A stretch of 64,000 nt of DNA from contig JADKCY010000003.1 of assembly GCA_016718605.1 (NCBI GenBank), positions 372,001 to 436,000 on the forward strand, written 5' to 3'. Of the stretch, positions 8,586 to 17,491 are shown piece after piece. Under the pieces are notes generated by a model. That model saw nothing but the letters and a program-made list of their open reading frames with translations. It ran no database searches and had not been told where the DNA came from. The translations under genes and the position numbers were made by a program. Numbering within the stretch: the first letter of the stretch is position 1; the number at the start of each line of letters is the position of its first letter. The DNA is from Lysobacterales bacterium. Lineage in GTDB: Bacteria > Pseudomonadota > Gammaproteobacteria > Xanthomonadales > Xanthomonadaceae.

Positions 8586-8940
8586 CGTGGACCTCCTGGG
8601 AAATGGTGTGCTTGAGCACAACGACAGCTTGCGCATGTCGCCGCCATCCACCTATCCGGAGAATCCCTCAGCACGGCGTGGGGAACCCCTCAGCGAACCC
8701 AGTCTTAGCATTCAAGCAGCCACACACGTAAGGGTTTTCCCTCATCTGTCGCGGTGAGTTTCACTCAGTACGCATGACTGATGCGCCAAAGCATCGACCC
8801 ACTGGCGCGGATGGCATAGGCTTGCGTGCCGAAATAGCAGGAAACCCGACTTGAATGAGGGTTTCCAACGGCGTCTGCGATGGCGTAGCGCTTACGCAGA
8901 CAACCCGATCCAGCACATCGCGGAACGCAGGAGACCAACC
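8586..8940. other. Divergent intergenic region with repeated CCCTCA elements
   Basis: 355 bp between the leftward acidic-repeat gene and the rightward signalling operon. CCCTCA occurs at 8665, 8687 and 8739. The last is part of TAAGGGTTTTCCCTCA, nearly identical to a palindrome at 17276. TGAGTTTCACTCA (8755-8767) and TGAGGGTTTCC (8856-8866) follow. No ORF of quality was seen. It probably holds the promoters of both flanking genes. Confidence 0.5.
8729..8744. promoter_or_regulatory. Candidate operator, copy 1 of a 16-bp element
   Basis: TAAGGGTTTTCCCTCA matches the palindrome TGAGGGATTTCCCTCA at 17276-17291 in 14 of 16 positions. It sits 144 bp before the acidic-repeat gene start and 197 bp before the start of the signalling operon. 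The regulator is unknown. Confidence 0.4.
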
Positions 8941-9804
8941 ATGCGCATTCAATGCCCCCTTGCACGAACCTTCTGGTTGCTGGGTTTTTGCTGCGCGTTT
9001 CCGGCGTTCGGCGGCGATCCGGGCAACAGTATTGTTGTCACCATCGACGGCGATGAAGTGGAGGTCGATATTTCGCTAACGGATGGCGTTGAGACATATC
9101 AACTCGACTTCGACCTGCATTTCGATGATGTCGACAATCTGACCGAAGCCTGTCTTGGTATTTCTGCTGAGCTCCTCGACGCCGGACAGCAGGCTGCGAT
9201 CAATGCGCGTCTGCCAAGAGCCTCGCAGACCATCGCCACCGAGTTTCCCGTGGTCGTTCGTGTTGAACCGCCCGCTGCGTGTGGATTGGCATTTCGCGGC
9301 GATGTCGACATCGATTTCCACACCGATGAGCACGTAGTCTTCACACCGGGCTCTGGCTATCGGTTTTTCAAAGGCCCGGTTGACGGTGCGCTCAAAGACA
9401 TCACTGGCATTGTGGGCGCAGGTAGCATCCGTACTCGCGGTCGGAGCGGACGCTTCTCTGAATTCCTGCTGGGATTCGAAGCCAATCAGGACTATCACCA
9501 GCAGGTCGCAGAGAGTCTTTTCGAACTGCGCAACCTGTTGGAAGACCCAACTATCGCGGCAGCGGCTGGCACGGTGCTTGCGCTTGATCTCGATCTCGCT
9601 GAGGCTGCCTACCAGACCGGCAACTTCAACGCGGCGGCGACGCATGTGCTCGAATTCGAAGCGCACGTGGATTCGCTCGGCGGGGTTGGCATCCCGAACA
9701 GTTGGCAAGCGTCAGTCGCTGGAAGCGCTGCACTGGAAGGCGAGATTTTGGGCAGCTCAGGCCCCTTGGCCTTCGCACTGGCGCGCTTGGGCGGCGCGCC
9801 CTGA
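8941..9804 (+). CDS. Secreted protein of unknown function (DUF6689-like?)
   Basis: 287 residues; ATG at 8941 with AGGAGA upstream. The signal peptide ends around AFPAFGG. The mature protein begins with short beta strands (VVTIDGDEVEVDISL), has an ALA/LLE-rich helical middle and only a few Cys. The end (IPNSWQASVAGSAALEGE) is helical and Ala/Gly-rich. I recall a similar family in Xanthomonadales labelled DUF6689, but cannot confirm it. The stop lies 5 bp before the FHA-GAF gene, so it is probably the first gene of the signalling operon and could be a periplasmic partner of the kinase. That role is inference from position only. Confidence 0.75.
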   Translation: MRIQCPLARTFWLLGFCCAFPAFGGDPGNSIVVTIDGDEVEVDISLTDGVETYQLDFDLHFDDVDNLTEACLGISAELLDAGQQAAINARLPRASQTIATEFPVVVRVEPPAACGLAFRGDVDIDFHTDEHVVFTPGSGYRFFKGPVDGALKDITGIVGAGSIRTRGRSGRFSEFLLGFEANQDYHQQVAESLFELRNLLEDPTIAAAAGTVLALDLDLAEAAYQTGNFNAAATHVLEFEAHVDSLGGVGIPNSWQASVAGSAALEGEILGSSGPLAFALARLGGAP

Positions 9805-9809
9805 GCCAG

Positions 9810-10718
9810 ATGATGTTGCTCCGTCTCACCGCCCATCTGCCAGATGCGCCAAGCAAGGTGCAGATTTTGCATCGTCCTGGAAGCTGGCAGCTCGGTCGTG
9901 CAAGTGACTGCAATGTCCAGGTGGATCATGTGTCGGTCTCCCGTCGTCATGCGCGACTCGACGATGATGGCGACAAACTGACCATCACCGATCTCGGTTC
10001 CAAGAATGGGCTCCGTGTCCAGGGGAAGCCTGTCGCACAAGCGATACTTGGCCCCGAAGGCTGGTTCAGTATCGGCGACGTATTTTGCCAACTGGAAAGC
10101 CTGCCGATCGCGGACTGGGACAAGCAGCAGCACATCGATGCGCAGCGCCGGACGCTGTCCCAGACCTTGGCGCAACGACTGCGCAGCAAAGACCATTTGG
10201 ACATCATTGCGGAGCTGTTGAAGGGTTTCGTCGAACTTGCCGAGTGCCGCCGCGGATTCCTGCTTTTAGGTTTGCGACCCGAACAACTGCATGTCCGCGC
10301 CTGTTATGCCATCAGTCCGGACGACATCACTGACCACCGATTTGCCGGCAGTCGCAGTGCGGTTGACCGGGCGTTGCGTGAGCGACGCGCGATCTACATG
10401 GATTCGCGACAGGATCAAGCTTGGCTTTCCGCACAAGCCAGCGTCGTCGCAGGTGGACTACGCAGCTTGGTCTGTCTCCCGTTGCTGAATGAAGGTGAGT
10501 TACTGGGAGCCGTGTATGCCGACACAGACGACAGCAGCCGCCGCTTTACTGACCTGGATGCCGAACTGATGTCGGCCTTGGTCGATCAAGCGACCACCGC
10601 GCTGGTCGCGCAGCAGATCGAACAGCAATTGCTGCAAATGGAAAGCTGGTTGAATGTCGGCTCGCAAAGCGCACAGCGGCAGACGCAGGCCTTGCATTGG
10701 CAAGCACCCCACTCATGA
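9810..10718 (+). CDS. FHA-GAF domain signalling protein
   Basis: 302 residues, cytoplasmic, no signal peptide. The N-terminal FHA domain (about 15-95) keeps the phosphopeptide-binding set: GSWQLGRASDC (Gly-Arg), VSVSRRHARL (Ser-x-x-His) and LGSKNGLRV (Asn). FHA domains bind phosphothreonine, here plausibly on the kinase encoded next. A helical linker leads to a GAF domain (about 130-275), which usually binds a small ligand; the ligand is not known. The start at 9810 (ATGATG) has only a weak ribosome site, 5 bp after the previous stop, which suggests reinitiation. The 3' end overlaps the kinase start by ATGA. Confidence 0.88.
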   Translation: MMLLRLTAHLPDAPSKVQILHRPGSWQLGRASDCNVQVDHVSVSRRHARLDDDGDKLTITDLGSKNGLRVQGKPVAQAILGPEGWFSIGDVFCQLESLPIADWDKQQHIDAQRRTLSQTLAQRLRSKDHLDIIAELLKGFVELAECRRGFLLLGLRPEQLHVRACYAISPDDITDHRFAGSRSAVDRALRERRAIYMDSRQDQAWLSAQASVVAGGLRSLVCLPLLNEGELLGAVYADTDDSSRRFTDLDAELMSALVDQATTALVAQQIEQQLLQMESWLNVGSQSAQRQTQALHWQAPHS

Positions 10719-13700
10719 CCCAACCAGGACGCGAACTCCAGCAAGCAGTCACAGTCGGCATGGCCACGCTGACTGGCTTTTTGATGGCAAGCGAGTTACG
10801 TCAGGGCGACATTGTTGCCCAGCGCTACCGGATCGAGCACTTGCTTGGGATGGGCGGCATGGGCCTCGTGTACCAGGCTTGGGACAACGAACTGAACGTC
10901 CCGATCGCACTCAAGCTCTTACGCCCGGAACTGGCATCGCGCCCGGATGCCTTCGAGCGCTTCCGGCAGGAGCTTCTGCTGGCGCGTCAGGTTTCGAGCC
11001 CGCATGTCGTCCGCATCCACGATCTGGTGCGACATGAGGCCGCGTGGATGATCAGCATGGACTTTGTCGACGGTGAGTCCTTGGAGCGTCGACTGGATCG
11101 CGAGGGTGCACTGCCCGCAGACGAAGCGCTGCGAATCGCACGCGAAATCGCCTTAGGCCTTGCGGCAGCGCATCACCGGGGCGTGATTCATCGTGATCTG
11201 AAACCCGCCAATATCCTGCTAACCCACACCGGCGAGGCGCGCATCACCGATTTTGGCGTTGCGCGCAGCGCAGGTTCTACTGGCATTACCGGCAGTGGCG
11301 TGGTCATCGGGACGCCAGCCTATCTTTCGCCAGAACAGGCCCGCGCCGACCCTCTGGACGGCCGCAGCGATCTGTATGCGCTTGGCCTGATCCTCTACGA
11401 AATGCTGACCGGCGTATTGCCGTTCCGCAATGGCACTGCCGCCGAGATGCTGGCGCAACGATTGTTTCGTTCGCCGGATGCGCCCGACACGCTCAAGCCA
11501 GGTTTGCCGACAATTGCGGTTCAACTTTGCAGTGCGCTGCTCGAGATTCGACCCGCTCATCGCCTGCAATCTGCCGATGAAGTCGCCACTGCTATCGCGT
11601 CAGGTCGCCTTGCAAAGCGATCCAGCGGACAACGTCGCCGCTTCAGACGCCTAGGTGTCGCGCTAGCGTTTGCCTTGTCCATTTTGGCAGTGGGCAGCCT
11701 GCTGGTTCTGCGTCCGCCAATGCTGGATCGGATCATCGATTCGTTGCAGGTAACCCAGGCACCTTTTGATCTGGCGATGTTGCCTTGGCGGGTTGATCCA
11801 GACCTGATCGCAGCACCGGAAGACGCCGGTCACGCATGGCACGCCGCGGCAGAAGCGGCCTATGTCCTGCTGCAGGCGCAGGGACAATCCATCGAGCCCA
11901 TCGCACTGATGCCACGTCAATTGACTGAGCGGAGCTTGCAGGCCCTGGGATTCGACAGCGAAACCGCGATGCGTCATCGCGCACAACTTATGCAGACACT
12001 CAACGTCGAGCGCGTGCTGACGGTCGATCTGCGAAAAAAAGGCGATGGCGCCATCCTGCGGGTCTCACTCAGTCACGCCGATGCACCCGATGAACCATTG
12101 CAGGCCGAAACGCCGATCACCTCACTGACCGCGCTTGGCGACGACGTCTCGCGCCTGAGCACCGCTCTGCTCTCGCAAGAAGGCGTGCAATGGCAACCGG
12201 CAGTGCAACTTGCCAGCTTGCAAGCCATTCTCCGCGACGAGTTGCCTGTGCAAGGCATTGTCGATCCGGCATTTTGGCGCGCCCGGTTGGAAAGTGATCT
12301 GAGCAATCCACCGTCCGAATCCGCATTGCAAACGGCCGAGCAAGCACTATCAGCGCTGCCCGAAAACAAGGATCTGGCCGCGCAGCGTGTTCGTTCGCTG
12401 GCATTGTCACTGCTGGGCGATGAGCAAGCGGAGGCGACATTGCGCGAAGCGCTCACCTCCGGTCCCGACCCGGTTCTGCAGTATCAACTTGGCTTGCGTC
12501 TGCTCGATCAGGGCAAGGACGCGGAAGCACGCGAGGTTTGGCTGCAGGCGGCCGAGATCGACCACAACAATCCAGAGATCTGGTTCCAACTTGGACGCCT
12601 GGCCATCATGACCGGCGATGCCAGCACTGCCGTCGAGGACTATCTGCTGCGTGGGCTGATGCTATCGAATCGCGTCAAAGACCGACGCGCACAGGCACGC
12701 ATCACCAACGCCATTGGCATGGGCTACCGCTCGTTGGGGCAACCCGACCAAGCGATCGACAACTTCGAGCGCTCGGCAAAACTCTGGCAGCAGGAGAGTC
12801 AACCCGACGGCGAAGCAACGGCCCTACTGAATCTCGGCAGCGAACTCAGTCTGCAGGGGCGCTTTGGGGAAGCCTCTGCAGCACTCGGACGCGCGGAGAC
12901 ACTGGCCAGCGAATTGGGAGACCGTTCTCTGCTGGCCGACGTTGAAAATGATCTTGGCGTTCTATACGAGGAACAAGGCCATTTTGATGAGGCACTGCGC
13001 TCCTATCGATCAGCTTTGGCGCACCGGCAGGAAACCGGTGACGCCTCACAGATCATCAGCAGCCTGCTGAACGTTGGATTCGCTTATTACCAACTGGGCG
13101 AGTTCGATAACGCTCAGGTCTACTGGCAACAAGCGGAAACCCAAGCCAGCCAATCCCGGGACGTTGCCCGTATCGTTCAGGCCAACCATGCCAAGGCCCT
13201 CGCACTGATGGCACGGGGAGAATTCCCCGAAACGGCGCGACTGATCGATGAGCAGATTCAGCAAGCAGAATCCTTGCAACTGGGTGAGGACATCCCCACG
13301 GCCTATGCCTTACGTGCGCAATGGTCACTGCTGACAGGCGACCTGAATGCCGCGCTCGATGCATCTCGCAAAGCGCTGGCGCTTTTCGAACAACGCAATG
13401 ATGCCCGCGGCGCCTCCGAAATGCGCCTGTTGCAGATGGAGATCGCTCTCGACAGTCTTGATCCTAGAGCTTGGTCGGAAGCTGCCACTCGTTTGGAGCA
13501 ATTGCCGCCAGACAGTGCCGAACAGCAAGCCAAGTGGCACCTGCTGCTTGGACGCGCCGCGCAGCAAGAAGCCCCCGAACATCTGACCGAGTTGCTGGAG
13601 AAGGCTCGTGTCGACGCCGCCGCCGCGCATAGCTTGCCACTGCAAGCTGAGACGCTTCTGGCACTCGCCATGCAACACGATGCGCTGGGCGATTCGACCG

Positions 13701-14041
13701 CCGCGGTCGGACTCCTGCAGCAGGCACGGGAACTTGTGGACAGCTATCCCAGTGTTGATCTGCGCCTGCAACTGATTCTGGCCAGCGTGCGCATCCGCTC
13801 ACCCAACGCACCGAGCGACTACCGCGAGGCCAGATCGCTATTGCAACGCATTGGCCCTTGGCGGCATGCCTTTCAGCTGCATTTGGCGGCGCAACACCTG
13901 TCTGCGCCGCTGAACGCAGAGGCGCTGACATCGGCTGTAGAGGCTCGCCAAACCCTGTTGCAACGCATGCCAGCCAGCATGAGCACGCATTTCGCCGAAG
14001 TGAGCCAACGCATGCTCGACCAACCAAAGGCCTCCCCATGA
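10715..14041 (+). CDS. Membrane Ser/Thr protein kinase with periplasmic TPR region
   Basis: 1108 residues from the ATG at 10715, which overlaps the previous stop (ATGA). Hanks-type kinase domain (about 35-295): Gly loop LLGMGGMGLVY, Lys in IALKLL (near 66), HRDLKPANILL (near 157), DFGVARS (near 178), GTPAYLSPEQA. HRD marks an RD kinase that may need activation-loop phosphorylation. A basic stretch RRRFRR leads to one transmembrane helix (about 312-333). The outer part has a TolB/FlgO-like alpha-beta segment and then about ten TPR motifs (for example YYQLGEFDNAQVYWQQA). The layout fits kinase inside, protein-binding TPR array outside. It is the third gene of the operon. Confidence 0.95.
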   Translation: MTQPGRELQQAVTVGMATLTGFLMASELRQGDIVAQRYRIEHLLGMGGMGLVYQAWDNELNVPIALKLLRPELASRPDAFERFRQELLLARQVSSPHVVRIHDLVRHEAAWMISMDFVDGESLERRLDREGALPADEALRIAREIALGLAAAHHRGVIHRDLKPANILLTHTGEARITDFGVARSAGSTGITGSGVVIGTPAYLSPEQARADPLDGRSDLYALGLILYEMLTGVLPFRNGTAAEMLAQRLFRSPDAPDTLKPGLPTIAVQLCSALLEIRPAHRLQSADEVATAIASGRLAKRSSGQRRRFRRLGVALAFALSILAVGSLLVLRPPMLDRIIDSLQVTQAPFDLAMLPWRVDPDLIAAPEDAGHAWHAAAEAAYVLLQAQGQSIEPIALMPRQLTERSLQALGFDSETAMRHRAQLMQTLNVERVLTVDLRKKGDGAILRVSLSHADAPDEPLQAETPITSLTALGDDVSRLSTALLSQEGVQWQPAVQLASLQAILRDELPVQGIVDPAFWRARLESDLSNPPSESALQTAEQALSALPENKDLAAQRVRSLALSLLGDEQAEATLREALTSGPDPVLQYQLGLRLLDQGKDAEAREVWLQAAEIDHNNPEIWFQLGRLAIMTGDASTAVEDYLLRGLMLSNRVKDRRAQARITNAIGMGYRSLGQPDQAIDNFERSAKLWQQESQPDGEATALLNLGSELSLQGRFGEASAALGRAETLASELGDRSLLADVENDLGVLYEEQGHFDEALRSYRSALAHRQETGDASQIISSLLNVGFAYYQLGEFDNAQVYWQQAETQASQSRDVARIVQANHAKALALMARGEFPETARLIDEQIQQAESLQLGEDIPTAYALRAQWSLLTGDLNAALDASRKALALFEQRNDARGASEMRLLQMEIALDSLDPRAWSEAATRLEQLPPDSAEQQAKWHLLLGRAAQQEAPEHLTELLEKARVDAAAAHSLPLQAETLLALAMQHDALGDSTAAVGLLQQARELVDSYPSVDLRLQLILASVRIRSPNAPSDYREARSLLQRIGPWRHAFQLHLAAQHLSAPLNAEALTSAVEARQTLLQRMPASMSTHFAEVSQRMLDQPKASP

Positions 14042-14814
14042 GCGTTGACTTGCTACCCATGGACCCGAAGCAACTCGGCGACCACCTTCTGCAGTTGCGA
14101 CAGGAACAGGAACGGTTGTTTTCGCGACTGCAACGTGGCGAATTGCAGTCCCGACGACTTGCTCGCTCAGTCTGGCGTGTACAGGAGGACGAGCGACGCC
14201 GATTGGCACGCGAACTCCATGACGGTCTGGGGCAGACCCTCACCGCGATTCGCCATCGCATTGAACAGATCGCCCCGCATGGCACGCCGCCAGCGGCGGT
14301 CGAGGAGGCATTGCAATTGTGTGATCTGGCGATCTCGGAAACCCGCGCATTGGCGCGCAATCTGCGGCCTCAGATACTCGATGATCTGGGCCTGCAGGCA
14401 GCCCTGCAATGGCTGACAAGAACGGCAGCGGTCGACGGAGGACCGCAGATTTCGCTGGATGCCAGCGGGCTGGACAACGTACTCGATGGTGAACTGCGCA
14501 CACTGGTATTCCGGGTAGCTCAGGAAGCGCTCAACAATGCGCTGAAACACGCCCAAGCACAGACCATTGTGTTGCGTCTGTTCGAGCGCGCAAGAATGCT
14601 GCACATTTTGGTGGTCGATGATGGTGTCGGTTGCGATACCGCTGCAGCCTTGGCACAAGGCAGCCAAGGATTGAGCAGTGGCCTCTCCAGCATGCGTGAG
14701 CGCGTACGATTGTTTGGAGGTCAATTGCAGATGATTTCGGCGCCCGGCGAGGGAGCGCAGATCCGTATCAGCCTGCCATTGGTCGACGCTGATCCAGCGA
14801 GCTCCGCGTCATGA
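14038..14814 (+). CDS. Soluble sensor histidine kinase, NarX/LiaS-like (HisKA_3)
   Basis: 258 residues, ATG overlapping the kinase stop (ATGA). A coiled coil (about 10-55) precedes the HisKA_3 dimerisation helix with the phospho-acceptor His in RRRLARELHDGLGQTLTAI. The HATPase domain has N box EALNNALKHA, G1 VVDDGVGCD and G2 GLSSMRERV. There is no transmembrane or known sensor domain, so the signal must come from a partner; the FHA-GAF protein and the Ser/Thr kinase encoded just upstream are the obvious candidates. Its cognate regulator is encoded next, again with an ATGA overlap. Confidence 0.94.
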   Translation: MSVDLLPMDPKQLGDHLLQLRQEQERLFSRLQRGELQSRRLARSVWRVQEDERRRLARELHDGLGQTLTAIRHRIEQIAPHGTPPAAVEEALQLCDLAISETRALARNLRPQILDDLGLQAALQWLTRTAAVDGGPQISLDASGLDNVLDGELRTLVFRVAQEALNNALKHAQAQTIVLRLFERARMLHILVVDDGVGCDTAAALAQGSQGLSSGLSSMRERVRLFGGQLQMISAPGEGAQIRISLPLVDADPASSAS

Positions 14815-15467
14815 ACCGGATCCGTGTTGTTGTTGCCGATGATCACACCATCCTTCGCGAAGGCGTCGTTGCACTGCTGGTGGCGAGTGGCGAAGTGGAT
14901 GTCGTTGCGCAAGCTGCCGACGGAATGGCAGCGCTCGAATGCACGCTCAAGCATCGCCCCGAAGTGTTGGTGGTCGATCTGTCCATGCCTCGCCTGAATG
15001 GCATCGAAGTGGTACGTCGACTCAACCACGAGCTACCCGATACACGGGTGCTGGTGCTAACCATGCACACCGAGGAAGAGTATGTCCTGCATGTCGTGCG
15101 CGCGGGCGCTGCGGGATATCTGTTGAAGGACAGTGCCGGCAGTGAACTACTCAATGCCGTGAAAGCGTTGGCGCAGGGTCGCGCGTTCTATGGCGTGCAT
15201 GCGTCTCGCATCCTTGCGCAGCAAGTTCAGCACCCAACGGGGCGCTTGGAGGATCCGTATCGCGAGCTCACTGCGCGCGAACGTGAGGTCTTCCATTTGA
15301 TTGTTGAGGGGATGACGACCAAAGAGATCGCCAAACATCTCGATATCAGCAGCAAGACTGCGGAAAACCATCGCTCGCGAGTACTGGCAAAATTGGAAGC
15401 CCGAAACACCGCAGAACTGATCCGCTATGCCGTTCGACACAAACTGTTGGATGGCAAGACAGGTTGA
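14811..15467 (+). CDS. NarL/FixJ-type response regulator
   Basis: 218 residues. Receiver domain: acidic pair in VVADDHT, phospho-acceptor Asp in VLVVDLSMPRLNG (near residue 54), Thr in VLVLTMHTEE, Lys in GYLLKDSA. The LuxR-type helix-turn-helix at the C-terminus starts LTAREREVFHLIVEGMTTKE and contains the recognition helix region SSKTAENHRSRVLAKL. It is the last gene of the operon, translationally coupled to the histidine kinase. Its targets are unknown; the operon itself and the flanking secreted-protein genes are natural candidates. Confidence 0.95.
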   Translation: MNRIRVVVADDHTILREGVVALLVASGEVDVVAQAADGMAALECTLKHRPEVLVVDLSMPRLNGIEVVRRLNHELPDTRVLVLTMHTEEEYVLHVVRAGAAGYLLKDSAGSELLNAVKALAQGRAFYGVHASRILAQQVQHPTGRLEDPYRELTAREREVFHLIVEGMTTKEIAKHLDISSKTAENHRSRVLAKLEARNTAELIRYAVRHKLLDGKTG

Positions 15468-15981
15468 CAACGCGCAGTGAACCAAAGCGCCACATTGACA
15501 AGAAGCGCTTTTCATTGCCCACGCTTGCTGCGGCAACCCCAAGCGTGCGGAAAGAGCATTCGCCACAAGTCCGACGGGTCGTGAAGTGGCCGTGCTGCGT
15601 CGACCGCCAGCCCGTCTCTACGCATCAGACGGCCACGTGGTTCACGAAGCACCGGGCTGACTACTGGCGATCGAATCGCGGGACGACGATGATTCGAAGT
15701 TGCGTGTCGGATTAAACGTCCGCCGACGCGGATCGCACGCCTCGCCTTCATCACGGGATGCGATGGACAAGTCCATGCTGGACTCGCCAGACGCGCAGAG
15801 TCCGCTTCAATTCCAGCCTCGTCACCGCCGGATCAATCACGTCAGTGTCTGATCCGCGTGCAGACCAGCGATGGCCTGCGGAAACGCGAACGTGATCAGC
15901 GTTTCCCCAATAGTCTCGGCGGCGGAACGTTTGAGGGTGAAAATGCAGCGTCGCGAGGACAGATTTTCGACCCCAAGACTC
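15468..15981. other. Intergenic region without recognised genes
   Basis: 514 bp between the converging response-regulator gene and the FG-GAP-like gene. The short open frames here have Arg-rich, low-quality translations and no ribosome sites, so they were left out. No strong hairpin with a U-tract was seen. Confidence 0.4.
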
Positions 15982-17232
15982 CTATAGATTGGCTTCAGGC
16001 AAGCAACTGATATCCGCAAGCCCAAATCCGTGCCCAAACAGCCCCTGTACCGTATCAAACCAATACGCCACCCCGGCCCCTGATCCCGCCGTTTCGGCGA
16101 AGGTTGGGGCACCGCTCATCCAACGTTGCGCAGACATGGCGACAGCAAAGCCTGCAAGGCTGCCCGGCAGACGATCATGCTCGGCATCGTCCGTTGCCAG
16201 CCACGCACCGCCTTGTTTGATAAACCGATTCGACTGGCCACATTGGAATGCTTGGTTCGCCAGAGCAAATGGTGTTCCAAGCAACACCGCATCGCCTTCC
16301 AATGCCACCGACCAACCCAATCGCTGATTCACCATTGGAGCAGGCGCACCGATCGATGCACTGTGGCTCCAAAGACCGCCTGGATCGCGCTCAAACACGT
16401 CAACAAGACCCTGATTGGCTGTCCCTTGACTGGCACCTGGGCGACCAACAACCAGACGGTCGCCCTGTAACGCCAACGCGTAGCCAAACAGTTCCGCCGA
16501 TACCGGCAATGGCGAGGACAATGTGGCAACCTCCGTCCAGGTTCCCTCCGCGCCAGTCAATACCCACACGCGGCCTTCCGCGTAGGCAGGTGAGAGGGCT
16601 GAGAACGGCGCACCAATGGCTAGCGTGCCCCCGTTCATGGCAATGCTGTGACCCAGGTGTCGCAACGTGCTGGGTGCACCGAGGCGTACCTGTTGACTCC
16701 ACACCTCTGCAGTCTCGGTAAACAGATATACCGCGCCTGCACCGCCTTGCTCGTTGGGTGCACCAATCGCCAGACTGTTACCGTCGAACGCCAGCGCCTT
16801 ACCGAATGCACCACTTGGCAATGCAACGGCAGGTTGCAAGGTCGAGTGCAGTTGCCAAGCACTGCTTTGACGCCGATAGAGACGCACGCGCTGCGCATCC
16901 GGCTGCCCAACCGCCAACCAGTCTCCCTTCAGCGCCAAAGATCGCCCGAAACCGGTATCCAGCGCGCCGGTCAATGTCTGTGTGGTTTCGCATGCAAGTT
17001 GAGAACAATCCAAGACATGTACCTCACCCGCATCCGCCGCAGCGCCCGGCGCACCCACAACCCAGACGGGATGTTCGGCAGCCAAGGCGTAGCCATACTC
17101 GGCGCCGACTTGTGCAGGCGTTGGCTGCAACCGGGCCGTCTCGATCGCCGCAATGCTGGGAAATGCCGGAAGCCCCAACAGGCTCCACGACAACAATGTG
17201 CAAATGAATAAACGTGCTGGGGTGGTCATCAT
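15982..17232 (-). CDS. Secreted FG-GAP-like beta-propeller protein
   Basis: 416 residues; ATG at 17232 (directly followed by a second ATG at 17229), no good ribosome site. Signal peptide MMTTPARLFICTLLSWSLLG... with cleavage near SIAA. The mature protein is built of about seven repeats of ~50 residues with the pattern FG-x-(A/S)-(L/V)-A-x-x-G-x-x-L-(A/V)-(I/V)-G-x-P, typical of FG-GAP/integrin-alpha-type propeller blades. These usually make a seven-bladed extracellular propeller, often calcium-binding. The end, GLFGHGFGLADIS..., looks like the GFE end of the protein at 1827-2903 but runs on for 12 more residues. It is related in plan to the much larger protein at 37702-40470. Confidence 0.85.
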   Translation of the reverse strand: MMTTPARLFICTLLSWSLLGLPAFPSIAAIETARLQPTPAQVGAEYGYALAAEHPVWVVGAPGAAADAGEVHVLDCSQLACETTQTLTGALDTGFGRSLALKGDWLAVGQPDAQRVRLYRRQSSAWQLHSTLQPAVALPSGAFGKALAFDGNSLAIGAPNEQGGAGAVYLFTETAEVWSQQVRLGAPSTLRHLGHSIAMNGGTLAIGAPFSALSPAYAEGRVWVLTGAEGTWTEVATLSSPLPVSAELFGYALALQGDRLVVGRPGASQGTANQGLVDVFERDPGGLWSHSASIGAPAPMVNQRLGWSVALEGDAVLLGTPFALANQAFQCGQSNRFIKQGGAWLATDDAEHDRLPGSLAGFAVAMSAQRWMSGAPTFAETAGSGAGVAYWFDTVQGLFGHGFGLADISCLPEANL

Positions 17233-17275
17233 GGGTACTTTTTGCGCCGCGCCAGCGCCTGAGTCAAGGGATTAC

Positions 17276-17291
17276 TGAGGGATTTCCCTCA
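17276..17291. promoter_or_regulatory. Candidate operator, perfect 16-bp palindrome, copy 2
   Basis: TGAGGGATTTCCCTCA: 7-bp arms TGAGGGA/TCCCTCA around TT. It lies 44 bp before the start of the FG-GAP-like gene, in its expected promoter. Nearly the same sequence occurs at 8729-8744. Confidence 0.45.
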
Positions 17292-17296
17292 AAACA

Positions 17297-17324
17297 AAAG
17301 TGCCTGGCGATTGCCAGGCACTTT
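17297..17324 (-). terminator. Intrinsic terminator, minus strand
   Basis: 12-bp perfect stem AAAGTGCCTGGC/GCCAGGCACTTT with loop GATT. On the minus strand it continues into TGTTTTGAGGG. It is placed to end transcripts of the EYLLPPP repeat gene (stop at 17492) and lies just upstream of the next leftward promoter. Confidence 0.75.
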
Positions 17325-17491
17325 CCAGACAATGACTCATCCGACTGTAGGCAGATCGGGCGCATTCCAGATCAGAGCCGGTGCCAGCGAACATTGACCC
17401 GACATGGCGCAGGTCTTCACGGATACCTAGCCTCCTTCAAGACAGTCACAGCGGCGCGAACTGTGCGTTCCAGCGACTCTCAAGAGGCCTG

